A stretch of DNA of 64,000 bases from Onthophagus taurus. Lineage: Eukaryota > Arthropoda > Insecta > Coleoptera > Scarabaeidae. The stretch lies in the NCBI RefSeq assembly GCF_036711975.1, contig NC_091973.1:20770001-20834000 (forward strand). The letters run 5' to 3'. The notes beneath the pieces were generated by a model that made no database searches, had not been told where the DNA came from, and worked only from the letters and a program-made list of their open reading frames with translations. The position numbers and the translations under genes are program-made. Shown here piece after piece: positions 33,832 to 44,630 of this stretch (position 1 is the first letter of the stretch; each line of letters starts with the position of its first letter).

Positions 33832-34657
33832 CAGTGAAATTCCCCTAACTAGAACTTCTATATCTCGAATTATCCTCTAAGGCCCACCTTTACCACCTCT
33901 TGATAAATTTAACTGATAGATAAATTGGCCATGGTAATTATCTATGGGTTAAATTTATCAAGAGGTGGTAAAAGTGGGCCTAAGTCGAATAATTTTCGTA
34001 AGCTCAAACGTTTGACTAGGTTTCATATGTGTCCTTATCTCTCTAAGTCGAAGTTCACAAACTCGAATGTCTCTGTAACTCGAACTGAACTACTATGGAA
34101 TTTCTTCAAATTTTACTTCGAATTTACCAAAGAATAAAATATTCGAATCCGTTTTGTAAGTAATTTTAACTACAGAATCAAACCACATAGACTCAGGCTC
34201 AGAAACTACAAACTCTTGAACAAAAACAAATCTAATGTTCTTATTGTTTCAGAATCAGATGAGGGTAATGATAATCTTGAAAATGAAATACTTATTGCTG
34301 GACCTACATTTGATGAAGCTTATGCCTATCTTAGAAAGCTTGAAACCTGTGTATTATCAAGAAAGAATGTTCCAAATAATATTCACAATTCTTTATATTT
34401 AATAGAAGATTTTTTCGACAAAGAGCGGTTGTCCACTTTAAGCCAAAAGAAAATGACGGATTACTTTATAAAACTTGATTAATTTTCTACTTCCAATACT
34501 ATTAAGGTTTCTGTTTTAAATATACGTATTAGAAAAGTACATTTCTAATGTTTTTCTTTAGAGCTAAAATTCTACTAATTTTTCTCTAACTCGAATTCTC
34601 CATAACTCGAAGTTTTCTTCCGCTCCCTTAGTGATTCGAGTTAGGGGAAATTCACTG
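33832..34657. mobile_element. pogo/Tigger-type element, internally deleted
   Basis: TIRs begin CAGTGAAATTCCCCTAACT at 33832 and, reversed, CAGTGAATTTCCCCTAACT at 34657, flanked by TA on both sides (33830-33831, 34658-34659). At 826 bp it keeps only the end of a transposase (34216-34482). A 34-bp inverted repeat (33880-33913 against 33948-33981, one mismatch) lies just inside the left end. It inserted into the non-coding 3' part of the P-like element. Confidence 0.85.
34216..34482 (+). pseudogene. Tigger/pogo transposase C-terminal remnant
   Basis: The frame has TFDEAYAYLRKLETCVLSR and ends with KKMTDYFIKLD. In Tigger/Jerky-type transposases a helical region near the C-terminus ends in a similar T-x-x-DFF-type tail. 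The catalytic DDE/D core and the CENP-B DNA-binding domain are absent. Position inside TIRs of the pogo type supports the call. Confidence 0.55.
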
Positions 34658-35765
34658 TATGTAAATATGTAAGTATGTAAATATATTTTTAGAAAAATTT
34701 AAATTTCAAATCAAATTACACTAGGCTTTAAATCGTAAACACCGCGTGGTACCTAATTAAGATAATATAAAACTTGTTAAGAAGATTAAATTACGTACGT
34801 AAAAACTATCTATATAATAACTACATACTGCTGATCTTAACATTCATAAAAAATGGATCTTGAATATCTAATCTATTCTATAAATTCGTGAACACACGGA
34901 AAATATTGTATTTACCTAAAAACAATGCTTTTTTTTGCAAGACCATGTGTCTGTGGCTAACGGTGTTCCGACATGGCTAGACATGGCTGACGCTCAATGG
35001 CTCAACACTGACTCTGATTCAGCCAGACGTGAAATCAGCTTGAGACGAAGGGAGACATGAGATCGGTTAATTGTGTATCTTAGCACTTGCAATTAAACTT
35101 GAACTAACAACAACTTTTAAGAAAAATTAAGTTTTACATTTATTTTAAATTATTTATAATTTTTAACTATCTACTGAATAAATTATTACGTTTTAATTTT
35201 GTCACTTTTTAACACTACATCTATACGCCAAATACCTAACCATTAGTTTCACTTTTAAGTACTGCAATGGTTTAAAAGACAACTAAAATTAAATATTTCC
35301 GCCTTGATTTAGGCTACCCCACATTACATCCTTTGTTTCCAAATTTTAACATTAGGTGAGCTATCTATGTATATATAATCAAAGGTATAAGGAATCAATT
35401 ATTCTAATACATTGAAAAAAGGTTTTTTTTGCTGTTATAGCGAAACATTTTAGGCCGTAAATGGAAAACGTGCTTTAATTGAAGAGGGCCGTTATAGCGA
35501 AATGCCGTATAGCGAAGTATGGGTGTATTTTTAAGATAGGTGATATTATGATTCGTAATTTTTATACTGTTAGTATGGATATGCCATCAATATCAATACC
35601 AATTATAAATAAGAATGTATTAAATATAACATTTGATGAAAATAAATTAAAATTGGAAAATCTTACATTTGTTAACAATAATAATTTATATGATTAAAAT
35701 TAAGTACGTAATCCATTTTACCAGTATTATCGTTAAGAAATGTTTGAAATTAAATGTGATATGTA

Positions 35766-35810
35766 TTTATCTGACTAGTTTCGGTTCAAAAAACCATCTT
35801 CAGAGATAAA
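35766..35810 (-). ncRNA. Hammerhead ribozyme-like motif 1
   Basis: On the minus strand the order is UUUAUCU, CUGAAGA, U, GGUU-loop-AACC, GAAAC, UAGUC, AGAUAAA. The outer 7-base arms (35804-35810 and 35766-35772) are exact complements and form stem I. CUGAAGA and GAAA are the hammerhead core, GGUU/AACC is stem II, and C-UA-G would be a minimal stem III followed by the cleavable UC. Penelope-like elements are known to carry hammerheads of this minimal kind. One extra U between core and stem II departs from the textbook core. Confidence 0.55.
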
Positions 35811-36270
35811 CTATAAGAAATGAAATATATAATAATAAAATTCTGAACAATTTAAAAGTCTTACAAATTAATATTGAAATTAAAAATGCAAAAATGTATG
35901 AAAAGTACTTACAATCAAAATGTAAGTTACCAACATTGTAATTAACTTCAACCTCATAATTATTACTTATTAAAAACAATATTAAAGTCAATATATATAC
36001 GCTAAACATATTTAACAAACTAGACAAACGTTCTGTAGAATTAAAAGTCGTGTAATGGCGACATGTAAAACAAGTTTCGAAGCAAGATTTCAACGTCGAC
36101 GTGGAGAATAAAAAACCGGTTAAACTCTTGTTAAATTTAAGTTCAAATGTTCAAAAATTATTATGCTAAGATAAAAATAGCAATATAAGGGATTTATAAA
36201 ATTGGGAATTAAAATGGGATTTGAAATTATTAAAAAAAGGGGGAGAAGGTGTTAGGATGGGAAAGGTGTG

Positions 36271-36309
36271 GCCGCATTGACCCCAAAAAGCGCGAATAAT
36301 ATATGCGGC
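36271..36309. repeat. GCCGC...GCGGC hairpin shared with 49949-49986
   Basis: Starts GCCGCAT and ends ATGCGGC, with ACCCCAAA inside. A similar block at 49949-49986 starts GCCGC, contains GACCCCAAAG and ends ATGCGGC. Both lie about 500-650 bp from a hammerhead-like motif, so they look like conserved parts of one repeat family. Confidence 0.5.
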
Positions 36310-36544
36310 ACAAATATATTAGGATTTAGATATTTATGCCGCATATTAATAAATATAATATAATACAAATTTTAAAGTTAAGAGAATCCAGGAGGATCCT
36401 CAATCTAGCCAGGGAGGAGTTACATTTGCCAATCCTGAAGGGTTGCAATAAAATAAGAAGTAGGAGTTAGAGATAAGCAGCTTCTATTCAATTAGATGCA
36501 GCATTACAATTAAGTTAAGTCTACTTTTAATCACATACGTTAAT

Positions 36545-36657
36545 TTTTCAATAAAATAAAAATAAGTTTCAAGTTTAAAAGTTGTTTTGATTTAATTTGA
36601 TTTTAAATAAATTCTTTTTATTAAACCTTAACCGCTCGACACGACTTGAAACTAGTG
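36545..36657 (+). repeat. LTR-like end (3' side) of the errantivirus-like element
   Basis: Matches 23475-23588 over about 113 bp with few changes and short indels. It would be the right end of the 3' LTR. Similarity weakly continues a few bases past the expected edge (agtgcagt against ggcgcagt), so a 5' end of a second copy cannot be excluded. Confidence 0.5.
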
Positions 36658-36659
36658 CA

Positions 36660-37196
36660 GTTTTATTGCTAATTGATAATGCAGGTAGCCACAATAGAGA
36701 GTTTATTAATCATCCACACGTAAAAATTGTGTTTTTCCTAAAAATTATATATCATTGATTCAACCACTGGATCAAGGAATCATTTCAACACTTAAGGCAT
36801 ACTACATACAATTAGCATTCCAAAATTTTTGAAAGACTGGAAAATGATAAAAATGTAACGCTTACTCAAGCTTTTTAGGTTGTGTTGCAATTATAGATTT
36901 GGCTTGCAGGGAATTAAAACAGTCTACACTTCATGCGTGTTGGAAACTGTTCTTACCACAAATGGTTCAGAGACGAAACTTTAACCCATTTCAGGAAGCA
37001 TGGATTTTTGGGAACTTCCAATTACACTGATGATTCCAAAAATATTTATAAAATTGCATCGATTGCTTATTTAAATTTAATTGATCTGCAAGAAGGAATA
37101 GCTTTAGTTAAAAAATTAGAAAATTCTTTTGTTGCTCCTTCAGTAGTACCTAGCGGAAAATTTAAAACAGAATTGCAAAGTTCTTTAGTTCTTTAG
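36660..37196 (+). pseudogene. Tigger/Jerky-type transposase, C-terminal half, broken
   Basis: LLIDNAGSHNREF (catalytic Asp in IDN) and VKIVFFLK lead to a stop near 36755. Frames then give LDQGI-like and AYY pieces (36770-36820), and later CWKLFLPQMVQ (about 36930-36970). The frame at 36933-37196 continues in a shifted register with a helical tail. This follows the order of the DDE/D pogo-Tigger family. The first half is missing exactly at the LTR edge, so the LTR element probably inserted into it. Confidence 0.6.
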
Positions 37197-38810
37197 AAAT
37201 TCTGCAAGAATTGCAAAATTGAAACAGGCGGGTAATAAATAACTTTTGTAATAGTGGAAAAATAACTAGAGAAGAGGGGTTTCAAGCAACTTAAAAAAAA
37301 ATAGATTAGCTGTAATTATTACAAATATATTTTTGTACATATATTCCAAATATTTTTTGTTGTATTTTTAATTTTTATATTTCATCATAATGTTGTATTT
37401 CATAATTTTGTTTTTGGCTTAAATGGTACACATTGCCTTAAATACCTTATGCTAAAGACTAAAAACGGGATTTAATTATGGTTACATCCTAAAAGACATG
37501 CAGAATATATGATAACTACATAAATAAATTATTCTTTGCCCAACTCCAGCATACCAAAAATCCACATCGTCGCAACCTTTCACCCTTCCTTTCAGTTCGA
37601 CTTGGGGAGGAACTTGAAGAAGTTTAATATAACACCTGTCTTCAAAACCGGAATAACATTATTGAAATATTATAAAACTTGACAAAATTGTCTGAACACT
37701 TTCTAGTTTAAAGTTTTATAGTTATAAACAACAATGTACTTGGAAATAACATTTCTCTAAGAGTGAAAACTCGCACAATTTCGACTCAATTGTGATCGCG
37801 ATTCATATTTAATATCGATACCGGCTCGAATTCAAAACGTATCAATTTTTAGACTTAAGTTTAATTTTTAAATTTACTTGATACTATTCAAATCAGACTC
37901 GTGTCGACTTGATACCAAAAGTTGGCTCACTAACATTAGCTCATAAAAGATTATTACTTTATCTTGTTAAAATTAATCTATTACCTGTTAAACTGAAGAA
38001 TTGTCTTCAAAAGTTAGACTACAGCAAAACCATAGTTGGTGTCATTATATTGTTAATCAAAATAACTTTCTTGAAGGTGGTTTGTTGTTTCAGTGCACAG
38101 TTAACTGATGCACAACTGAGAAAAAATCGGTACTATCTGTACTTTTAGAGGGTTGGCATCACCTAAAATACGCAAAAAAATATTAAATAAAAAAAGCATA
38201 TCTTACATCTTGTACATATAAATGTTTGATTGTAATTAGAAGTAAATGTCCTCAATGTACCTATTTGTTATCTACCAGAAGGATAAATTTAGGATACACA
38301 ATTTATGAATACATTGCAGTATATTATTATCATTTATAAACTATACAACTACAATTCATGCTGAGGATGCGTGACGAAGCTTTGATATCATGGGAACTGA
38401 TAAATAAAATAGCGTTACAGATTATGTAATTTCATTGAAATTTTATCTCTGACTGTTTGTCTGTGATTATGATGCCAAACTATTATTATGAATTGTAAGG
38501 AAGTTACATAGTTTAATGCCGAAAATCAAAAAGGTTCAAAAATATTATAGTCTGTAAAGTAGGGGATATAGGCGATAAAATTATTATAAATGGTTTATTG
38601 AAAAATCCCTGAAACGGGTGTAAAGATTTAAATTTTGTTTAGATATTTTTTCAAATAGAATAAAATTAATGATTTAAATGAATAAATAAAAAATTAAAAT
38701 TAAGTTAAATGTTAAGTTTACCTTGGGCAAATCCTAAACGATTGATGAAGATATCAAAAATTATTCGCTAAACTTCTCATATTCTGATTTTTTGTTCATC
38801 CAAAGTATTT
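37197..38810. other. AT-rich interval, no gene recognised
   Basis: Contains a 79-codon frame at 37909-38148 that I cannot assign, and general AT-rich sequence. No terminal repeats or conserved motifs were found on either strand. Confidence 0.35.
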
Positions 38811-38811
38811 T

Positions 38812-38978
38812 TTGGTCCAATGGTGTAAAGTTTACTCTTCAGATATCCCTAAAGGAAGAAGTCTGGCGGAGTCAAATCTTGATTATTGAGAAATAATTGA
38901 TTGAAATAAGCTCGAACAGGAACGGCATAGTGTGGTGGCACGCCATCTTGTCGGAGAAATCACTGCCGCTGGAATTGA
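38812..38978 (-). pseudogene. mariner-type transposase fragment
   Basis: On the minus strand FLRQDGVPPHY (second catalytic Asp) and LTPPDFFL-stop-GYLKSKLYTIG (third acidic residue) are about 35 codons apart, across a deletion or frameshift. These are hallmark Tc1/mariner motifs. The TAG replaces the Trp usual in FFLWGYLK. No ends are visible. Confidence 0.6.
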
Positions 38979-39920
38979 ATTTATTTATTTATATGAGATG
39001 CAAACAGGATTAATCCCAAAGTAGCATACACGAAAAATAACAAAAATAAACTTTAAAAAAAGGCTTATATAAACTATAAACGTATAAGAAGATATAACAA
39101 AATATACCAATTTATTAAGACCTGTCTGAAAACAACTTACTAATAAGCCGACGATTAATAATAAATTCTGCTGCTGTTGCTTCTAGCTTAATGTGAGCGT
39201 CATTTTAAAAATAATGAATTCATTAAATATTGTTATTCAAAATAATGAAACTTCATTTGATGAATAAACAGAAATTTTTTGAAATAGTCCTAATAATTTA
39301 ATAAAATAATCTCTAATTGCAGTCTAACTTGGTTATAAACAGGTCTATTATAACCTGTTTGAAAGTAAATGACTCCTATCGAAACCTTGGATTAGCCGAT
39401 TCAACGTTGTAGTTTAACGCAAGCGTCTCAACACCATGTGGATGATATGAGTTATCTCAAAACTAATAGAAATAGAAGTCTACGTATTCGAAAAGATAAA
39501 ATAATTGATAAATAATAATTGTCAGGCATAAATAATTTATAACGATTTCCGCCAGATGTCCGCCAGAGGCCGAACACACATCCGGTAAACAAATGTTAGA
39601 GTTTTGATAAGAAACGTGAAACACAAATGCGAAATAGAATTTAAAAAAATAGTACCAAAAATAATAAAATGTTGGATTTAGAAATTCATTATATAGAAAT
39701 TTATATTGACAATAATTTTATTAGGTCTATTTGTAACCTAATCTATTTGTAAAATTAATTCTTTTTGAGATTTTTGTTCCCTTTATTTTTGTCGAATTTG
39801 CGTAATTTACCTATTACTAAAAGTATTTGCCTTTTTTTTATGGTGCATTATGGATACTAGGAACCTTTATGGGTTTTTGATTTATTGTTTTCTGAATCTT
39901 ACCCGTTTATGTAAAGATGT
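38979..39920. other. Non-coding interval, no gene recognised
   Basis: AT-rich, with one slightly GC-richer patch at about 39540-39590 (ccgccagatgtccgccagaggc). No protein motif, terminal repeat or RNA gene was identified. Confidence 0.35.
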
Positions 39921-39929
39921 TTTTACATC

Positions 39930-40940
39930 GTTTCATTTTTTGAATGACGCTTTGAATAGAGTGGAAGAAATTGACAATGAAAATTGCAAGGTGCGCGGGT
40001 TTACCACAACAAGTAGCTGATAAAGCAGAATTACATGAAAGTGATATCAGTGAGGAAGAATCCGCTGAAACAGAATCGTAGACAACATACAATTACAGTG
40101 GAGAAAAAATGAAGATGTAAGTATCCCTACAAATGTAGGAATTGAGCACGCTGAAGAGATTCTTTCTCGCATATCTTTACGCAACAAGATATAAAAAACA
40201 CAATTTCAAGGTCTTTGAAAAAAATGTCTCCGTTTCTTGGATTGCTGTTGATCAGTGGCTATCACAGTTTCCCCAAAAAAAATGATTATAGGTCAACAAC
40301 AAAAGATATGAACTTTTTTACAAACACTTGAGCATCGATGAAACAATGGTTCCTTTTCATTCTACGAAGATGTTCATAAAAAACAAACCGTTTCAGTTTG
40401 GTTTCAAAATATGGATGCTGTGTGGGACCGATGGTTATCCATATAACATGGAAATATATTGTGGGATATCACTTGGACAAAGTAAAGAACCGTTGGGAAC
40501 ACGAGTCGCTAAAAAAAATATTATTTGTTGTTGAAAAACTTGCTCAACACGTAAATTACATTTTAGTAGTAGTTTATTAATTTTTGCCAACTTTTTCTCC
40601 GGTCACGCACTATTTCGTCACTTGTCAGAGGTAAGCATTCGAGCTTGTGGACGTGTACGTGAAAACGGAACAAATAAGTGTCCTTTGACACATTCCAAAG
40701 CGTTAAAAATATGAAAGAGGATCTTACGATTACAAATCTGACGGAACGGTAACATATGTCAAATAGAATAACAATGCAATAGTAACATATCTTCAGAGAG
40801 TTTCTAAAAAGGGTAAAAGCAGAACACAAAACAGACTTGATACAAATTTGATAAAGAGATATACCGAAGGAATTGGTGGAGTTGATTTCTTAAATCGTCT
40901 TTGTTTCACCTACCGATCAAAATTGAGACAAAAAAAATAA
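39930..40940 (+). pseudogene. piggyBac-type transposase, frameshifted
   Basis: Frames read SWIAVDQWL-like sequence, then LSIDETMVPFHS (a catalytic Asp), KPFQFGFKIWMLCGTDGYPYNMEIYCG (40378-40470), ACGRVRENGTNKCPL (about 40640-40685) and IGGVDFLNRLCFTYRSKLR (about 40870-40930). This order matches piggyBac transposases, which insert at TTAA. Stops interrupt at 40079, 40532 and elsewhere. The N-terminal part (ESDISEEESAETES) is acidic, as in the family. No TTAA-flanked ends were found. Confidence 0.75.
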
Positions 40941-41554
40941 TTTACTTTATATTATACAAAGTGTCCTGAACCAAAAAGAACAAAACCGGCTATCTGATAA
41001 CTCCTTAGATGATTTTTAGGATGAAAGTTTATATAAATTTGTTTTCTAAAATCATTACCTAGAATGTTACAACTTGATTTGAAACGTCTTTTGGTACACA
41101 AATGACCGTGACGCATTTTCTGACACACTGAAAGGTGTCTCTTTCTTTTTCGAAAAACCATATTTTGAGCCTTTACCTTTATATACGAAAAATTTGTACA
41201 ATCATTTATTTGCCTAAATTTGTACAAAAAAAGCAATATACAGGTTTCCCAAGGATAAATTTTATAAAGGCATTAAAAACAGTTTTTGGAAAAATCGTTG
41301 AGTCGGGTCTAAAGATTGAAATTTTTTGGTTAGATTTTAAATTTTTCCGCCATTTTTAAACGAGTTATGACGTTATCGATGTTTTTTTCAAATACAAATG
41401 CAATTTTTTATTAGGGCATTCGAAAAAGGACTGTTTTCTGAATTTAATAGTCAATGAACAATGAGACTTACTGAACTGAAAGAATTGAAATTCTAATCAT
41501 GATTGGTTTCGGAGATAGAGTTCGAACACACAACGAAGTCCAACCGAATTAAGA

Positions 41555-41930
41555 GTAAATTTCGCGAACTTGGACATGTACGAGGCTAAGGCCGAACGTC
41601 CATCGTCCTTAAATGAAGATCAGCAATTGAATGCTCTGCTAAAACTTGCTGGAAAGCTGGAACTTTGCGATGGCGATTTTGATCGACGAGTGCGATTTTG
41701 CGAGAGAATGACGGAACTAACCAACGGAAATTCTGCATTAATTAAAAACATTATCTTTTCTGATGAAGCAACATTTGCTTAAATGGTACCGTCAATAAGC
41801 AAAACTGCCGTTATTGGGCAGTTGAAAATCCCTGCCGGCTGGAATAATTGATTATCAAATTATTGGACCGTATTATTTTATTGGAACGCTGAATGGTGAA
41901 CGGTATTTCAACACTTCTTCAGTTAGAAGT
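41555..41930 (+). pseudogene. Tc1/mariner-type transposase fragment
   Basis: RPSLNEDQQLNALLKLA, DFDRRVRFCERM, IKNIIFSDEATFA (first catalytic Asp), then a stop and NGTVNKQNCRYWAVENP and LNGERYF match an insect mariner-like family related to, but distinct from, the one at 12927. The middle of the DNA-binding domain is deleted and the rest of the catalytic domain is absent. Confidence 0.65.
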
Positions 41931-41939
41931 ACTCTTTAG

Positions 41940-43745
41940 TAACTTATTATTAGAAAGAAATATTAAAAGTACAAATAAGCTAGAAACGTGCCCTATTATG
42001 AACTAAAGTTATTCCCCAAATTTCATTTTCCTGGTGTTTATAACTCTCGTGAAAAAAATTAATCCAAAATTTTCCGCCATTTTTGAAGGGGCGTAGAAAT
42101 AAGCCATACGAGGAGAGAAGGGTTCGTGACAATCGGAAAAGATGGGTCTGGTGTGTGTTTAAGACTAGACTATTCCTTTATGTAGATAAAATAAAGGTGC
42201 GACGTCCAGTCTGGAACATACACCAGCGAGATTAGATGGAACTCCCCATATGGTTTATTTCTGTTTCTTTTTAATCTATAATTCTTTTCAATCGCTGTAA
42301 TAATATTTAGAGATATAACTTTGAAAAACTAATAACGGAATGACCTGTTCAAAATTGAAATTTTTTCGTCAGATAGTTTTTGAGAAAAAAGTGGCAAAGT
42401 GCCAGCTCCCTCAAAAATAGGGTACTTTTTTCATTTAATTTGCGATAAAAAGAAAACCGCCGCGCCGAAAATAGAAATGTTCAGTGATCACAACAAACTT
42501 CACCACAATTTTTTTTAGAGTGGTTGCGAAGATATCGATATCTAAAATGAGGGGCCATGACTTTTGACATGGATAGTTGCAAGTGTAAAGTCCAAGAAGT
42601 AAGATATTTTTAATTTAATCAGATTGGCTGTGAAAAAAACACTATTAAAAAGATGAGCCTTCACAGAAATGCAAAGAAAATGCTTATTGGCATTGTTGGT
42701 GATGTCACATCGAAATTTTTAATTGTGTTAAATTTTACACTTTTTCGCCCTTTTTTTTATTGTAACGACTTATTTAAATCGTTTCCCGTCGATTAAAAAT
42801 TTTTTTTTTATAAAAATTCTTACCTCATCCTTGCCGACATCTTTTTTTTAATCATTTTCGAATGCAGAATTGAAAACCTGCCTCTTTTTTATGTTTATTC
42901 GATGACAATTGATGCAATATTCAGGCATTTCTACGTTGTTTTTGAAGAAACTGTTAACACCACAAAACAAGCTTCTCGAAGCCCAACTCGTTTTGGAATG
43001 AAAAGGATAGAAAGCAGAATGGCAACCATGGCGACAATAGTGGGTGATAGTGGAGCTCAACGAAAGAGTTCACGCGTTACTGAAACGACATCCGATGGAA
43101 TATAGTTTGGTTTCTCGGTAATAGATGGCACGGTTTAAATTATTCTAATTTATAGATACAATTTATTTTTGTTGGTTTTTAATTTATTTGTTAAAAGCAG
43201 CATTTAATTACATAGATAATTTTATTTGAAGTATAATATAGTTAAATGGGCATTTTTATATGTGCCCTTAGAGGTTAGTTTTTCCTCAAGATACAACTTC
43301 ATGGTAAATTATTATGGTAAAGTGAATACATAGAATTGAAGTACACACATTTTTCTACGCATTGAAGTATTCGGGTGGTAAAATTGCTGTATTTGTAACA
43401 TAAAAAAATCCTAAAATTTGTCATAATAAGCGACTTTTACGATAAATTAAACATTAAATTGAGACTCCAACGCTTCAAGGATACTCGTGAAATGTAGGAA
43501 GTGACTACGTAAAACTAACATAAAATTGAATTGTTATTATCTCAAAATTTGTGTAATGGCAAATGTGCGATTTCGTCGAATTGGGAATTCGTAAAGAAAT
43601 CTGTATATGTCAGTAAAACAAAGCTTTGTCATCCGCCTCATAGATGGCGCTAAATATTAAATTTTGAGTAAATGTTATCCATTTTTATCACTTATTAATA
43701 TTTAAATAAATAGAAACAATTGTACTTAGTGATAATATTATTTAT
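41940..43745. other. Mostly non-coding interval
   Basis: No recognised gene. A short plus-strand frame at 42902-43105 and its minus shadow have no known motif. A sentence of sequence reading ccgccatttt occurs near 41350 and 42080, hinting at a dispersed repeat. Other short frames here look random. Confidence 0.35.
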
Positions 43746-43748
43746 TCG

Positions 43749-43794
43749 ATCTTTACCGGTTTCGGCTCACATTAAAGAGCCATCCTCAGAAGAT
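43749..43794 (-). ncRNA. Hammerhead ribozyme-like motif 2
   Basis: On the minus strand: AUCUU, CUGAGGA, U, GGCUC-loop-GAGCC, GAAAC, CGGUA, AAGAU. The outer arms AUCUU/AAGAU pair (stem I), stem II is GGCUC/GAGCC, and the core CUGAGGA/GAAA is present. The paired bases differ from motif 1 in a compensating way, which is evidence for a kept RNA structure. It lies about 500 bp downstream of the Penelope GIY-YIG relic at 44320-44522, on the same strand. Confidence 0.55.
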
Positions 43795-44319
43795 ATCTCC
43801 TTAAAATATTTCAATAAAATTAACAATCAGCAGAGTGGAGGTTGTGGTTTTACTTACGTCAGTATGGAAAATAATTAAATGGTAATTGATAAAATCTTGA
43901 TAAAATTTGCATATGTTAGCAGATTAAAATTTCTTGTGTAATAAACGTCACAGAAATTACGATCACAGTTAAAACACACAACAAAATCGACAATAACAAC
44001 GTGTTTGTCAAAAACAAGTTAAAAAATCAAAGTCTATACAGAAATCGGTAACATTGTAAACACATTGTATACAAGTCAGATCAAAGATAAAAACAAGAAA
44101 CGGATAATTTATGTATTAGTATATGTTGAAATTGGAAAACCAAAAACGGTATAGTAAAATACGCTTCGGGAGAAATTATGGGTAGGGACTAAATCGATTT
44201 TTTAAAGTTTCGTATAGGTGTGGAAAAATTGGAGTAGTTTGTTCATTTAGAATAAGTCTGTTAGGGTTATTCTTTATGAATTTCTGAATTTCGTACATTT
44301 CTGCTATCTCCATTTTATA

Positions 44320-44522
44320 ACTTATAAACTTATAACCCCTATATACGTTGCGCCTCAGGTGTCGCAGTCTACTTTGTAAATGCCATTATTATCTAGTATA
44401 CTAATTTGGTTTTTTGCATTGTTCAAAATGTTTCTGATTGAGTTTTTTGTTTTAAATGTCAATGTTATATTATATTCCCTGAAGATTCGCTTCAAACTAC
44501 TTGCCATGTTTCCGGGATAAGA
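44320..44522 (-). pseudogene. Penelope-like C-terminal fragment with GIY-YIG start
   Basis: Minus-strand frames read NMASSLKRIFREYNITL, KNSIRNIL and then NGIYKVDCDT with ATYIG two codons later. This is the linker and start of the GIY-YIG nuclease of Penelope-like elements. A stop replaces the Cys codon after DCDT. The reverse transcriptase is gone. Confidence 0.6.
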
Positions 44523-44538
44523 TATGGCCCTATATTTT

Positions 44539-44630
44539 CCAGTATTGTTCTCTGAGTCATTATTTTTAGGATCAGTAAGTGCAGTTATATTATATTATAA
44601 AAAAAAATATGATTCAGAGAACAATACTGG
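44539..44630. repeat. 22-bp inverted repeat
   Basis: CCAGTATTGTTCTCTGAGTCAT (44539-44560) is mirrored at 44609-44630 with one mismatch, around a 48-bp spacer. It lies directly upstream of the Penelope fragment on that fragment's strand. It could be an inverted duplication produced during Penelope-type integration, or a separate small palindrome. Confidence 0.55.

Larger units (their letters stand above)
29235..35523. mobile_element. P-element-like transposon with inverted ends, hosting two other insertions
   Basis: The ends are inverted: CCCATACCTCGC at 29235 matches the reverse complement of the right end at 35523 (CCCATACTTCGC). A second inverted block, including AGATAGCTCACCTAATGTTA, lies at about 29320-29350 and 35350-35380. 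TGTA flanks both outer ends (29231-29234, 35524-35527). P elements usually make 8-bp duplications, so either the true edge or the family's habit differs here. The outer repeats might instead belong to a different element into which the P-like one jumped. Inside are a THAP transposase gene, a hAT-type element and a pogo-type element. Confidence 0.6.
28138..35697 (+). pseudogene. Env-like gene of the errantivirus-like element, split by a P-like transposon
   Basis: Downstream of pol on the same strand, frames without start codons read through 28140-28500. They include a furin-type RNKR followed by a conserved hydrophobic/helical region, as in Env proteins of insect errantiviruses. Further broken pieces extend to about 29227. 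The P-element-like transposon (29235-35523) intervenes, and a short C-terminal piece (IGDIMIRNF, then VNNNNLYD) lies at 35524-35697. The family member would be a membrane glycoprotein. Stops, shifts and the 6-kb insertion rule out function. Confidence 0.55.
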
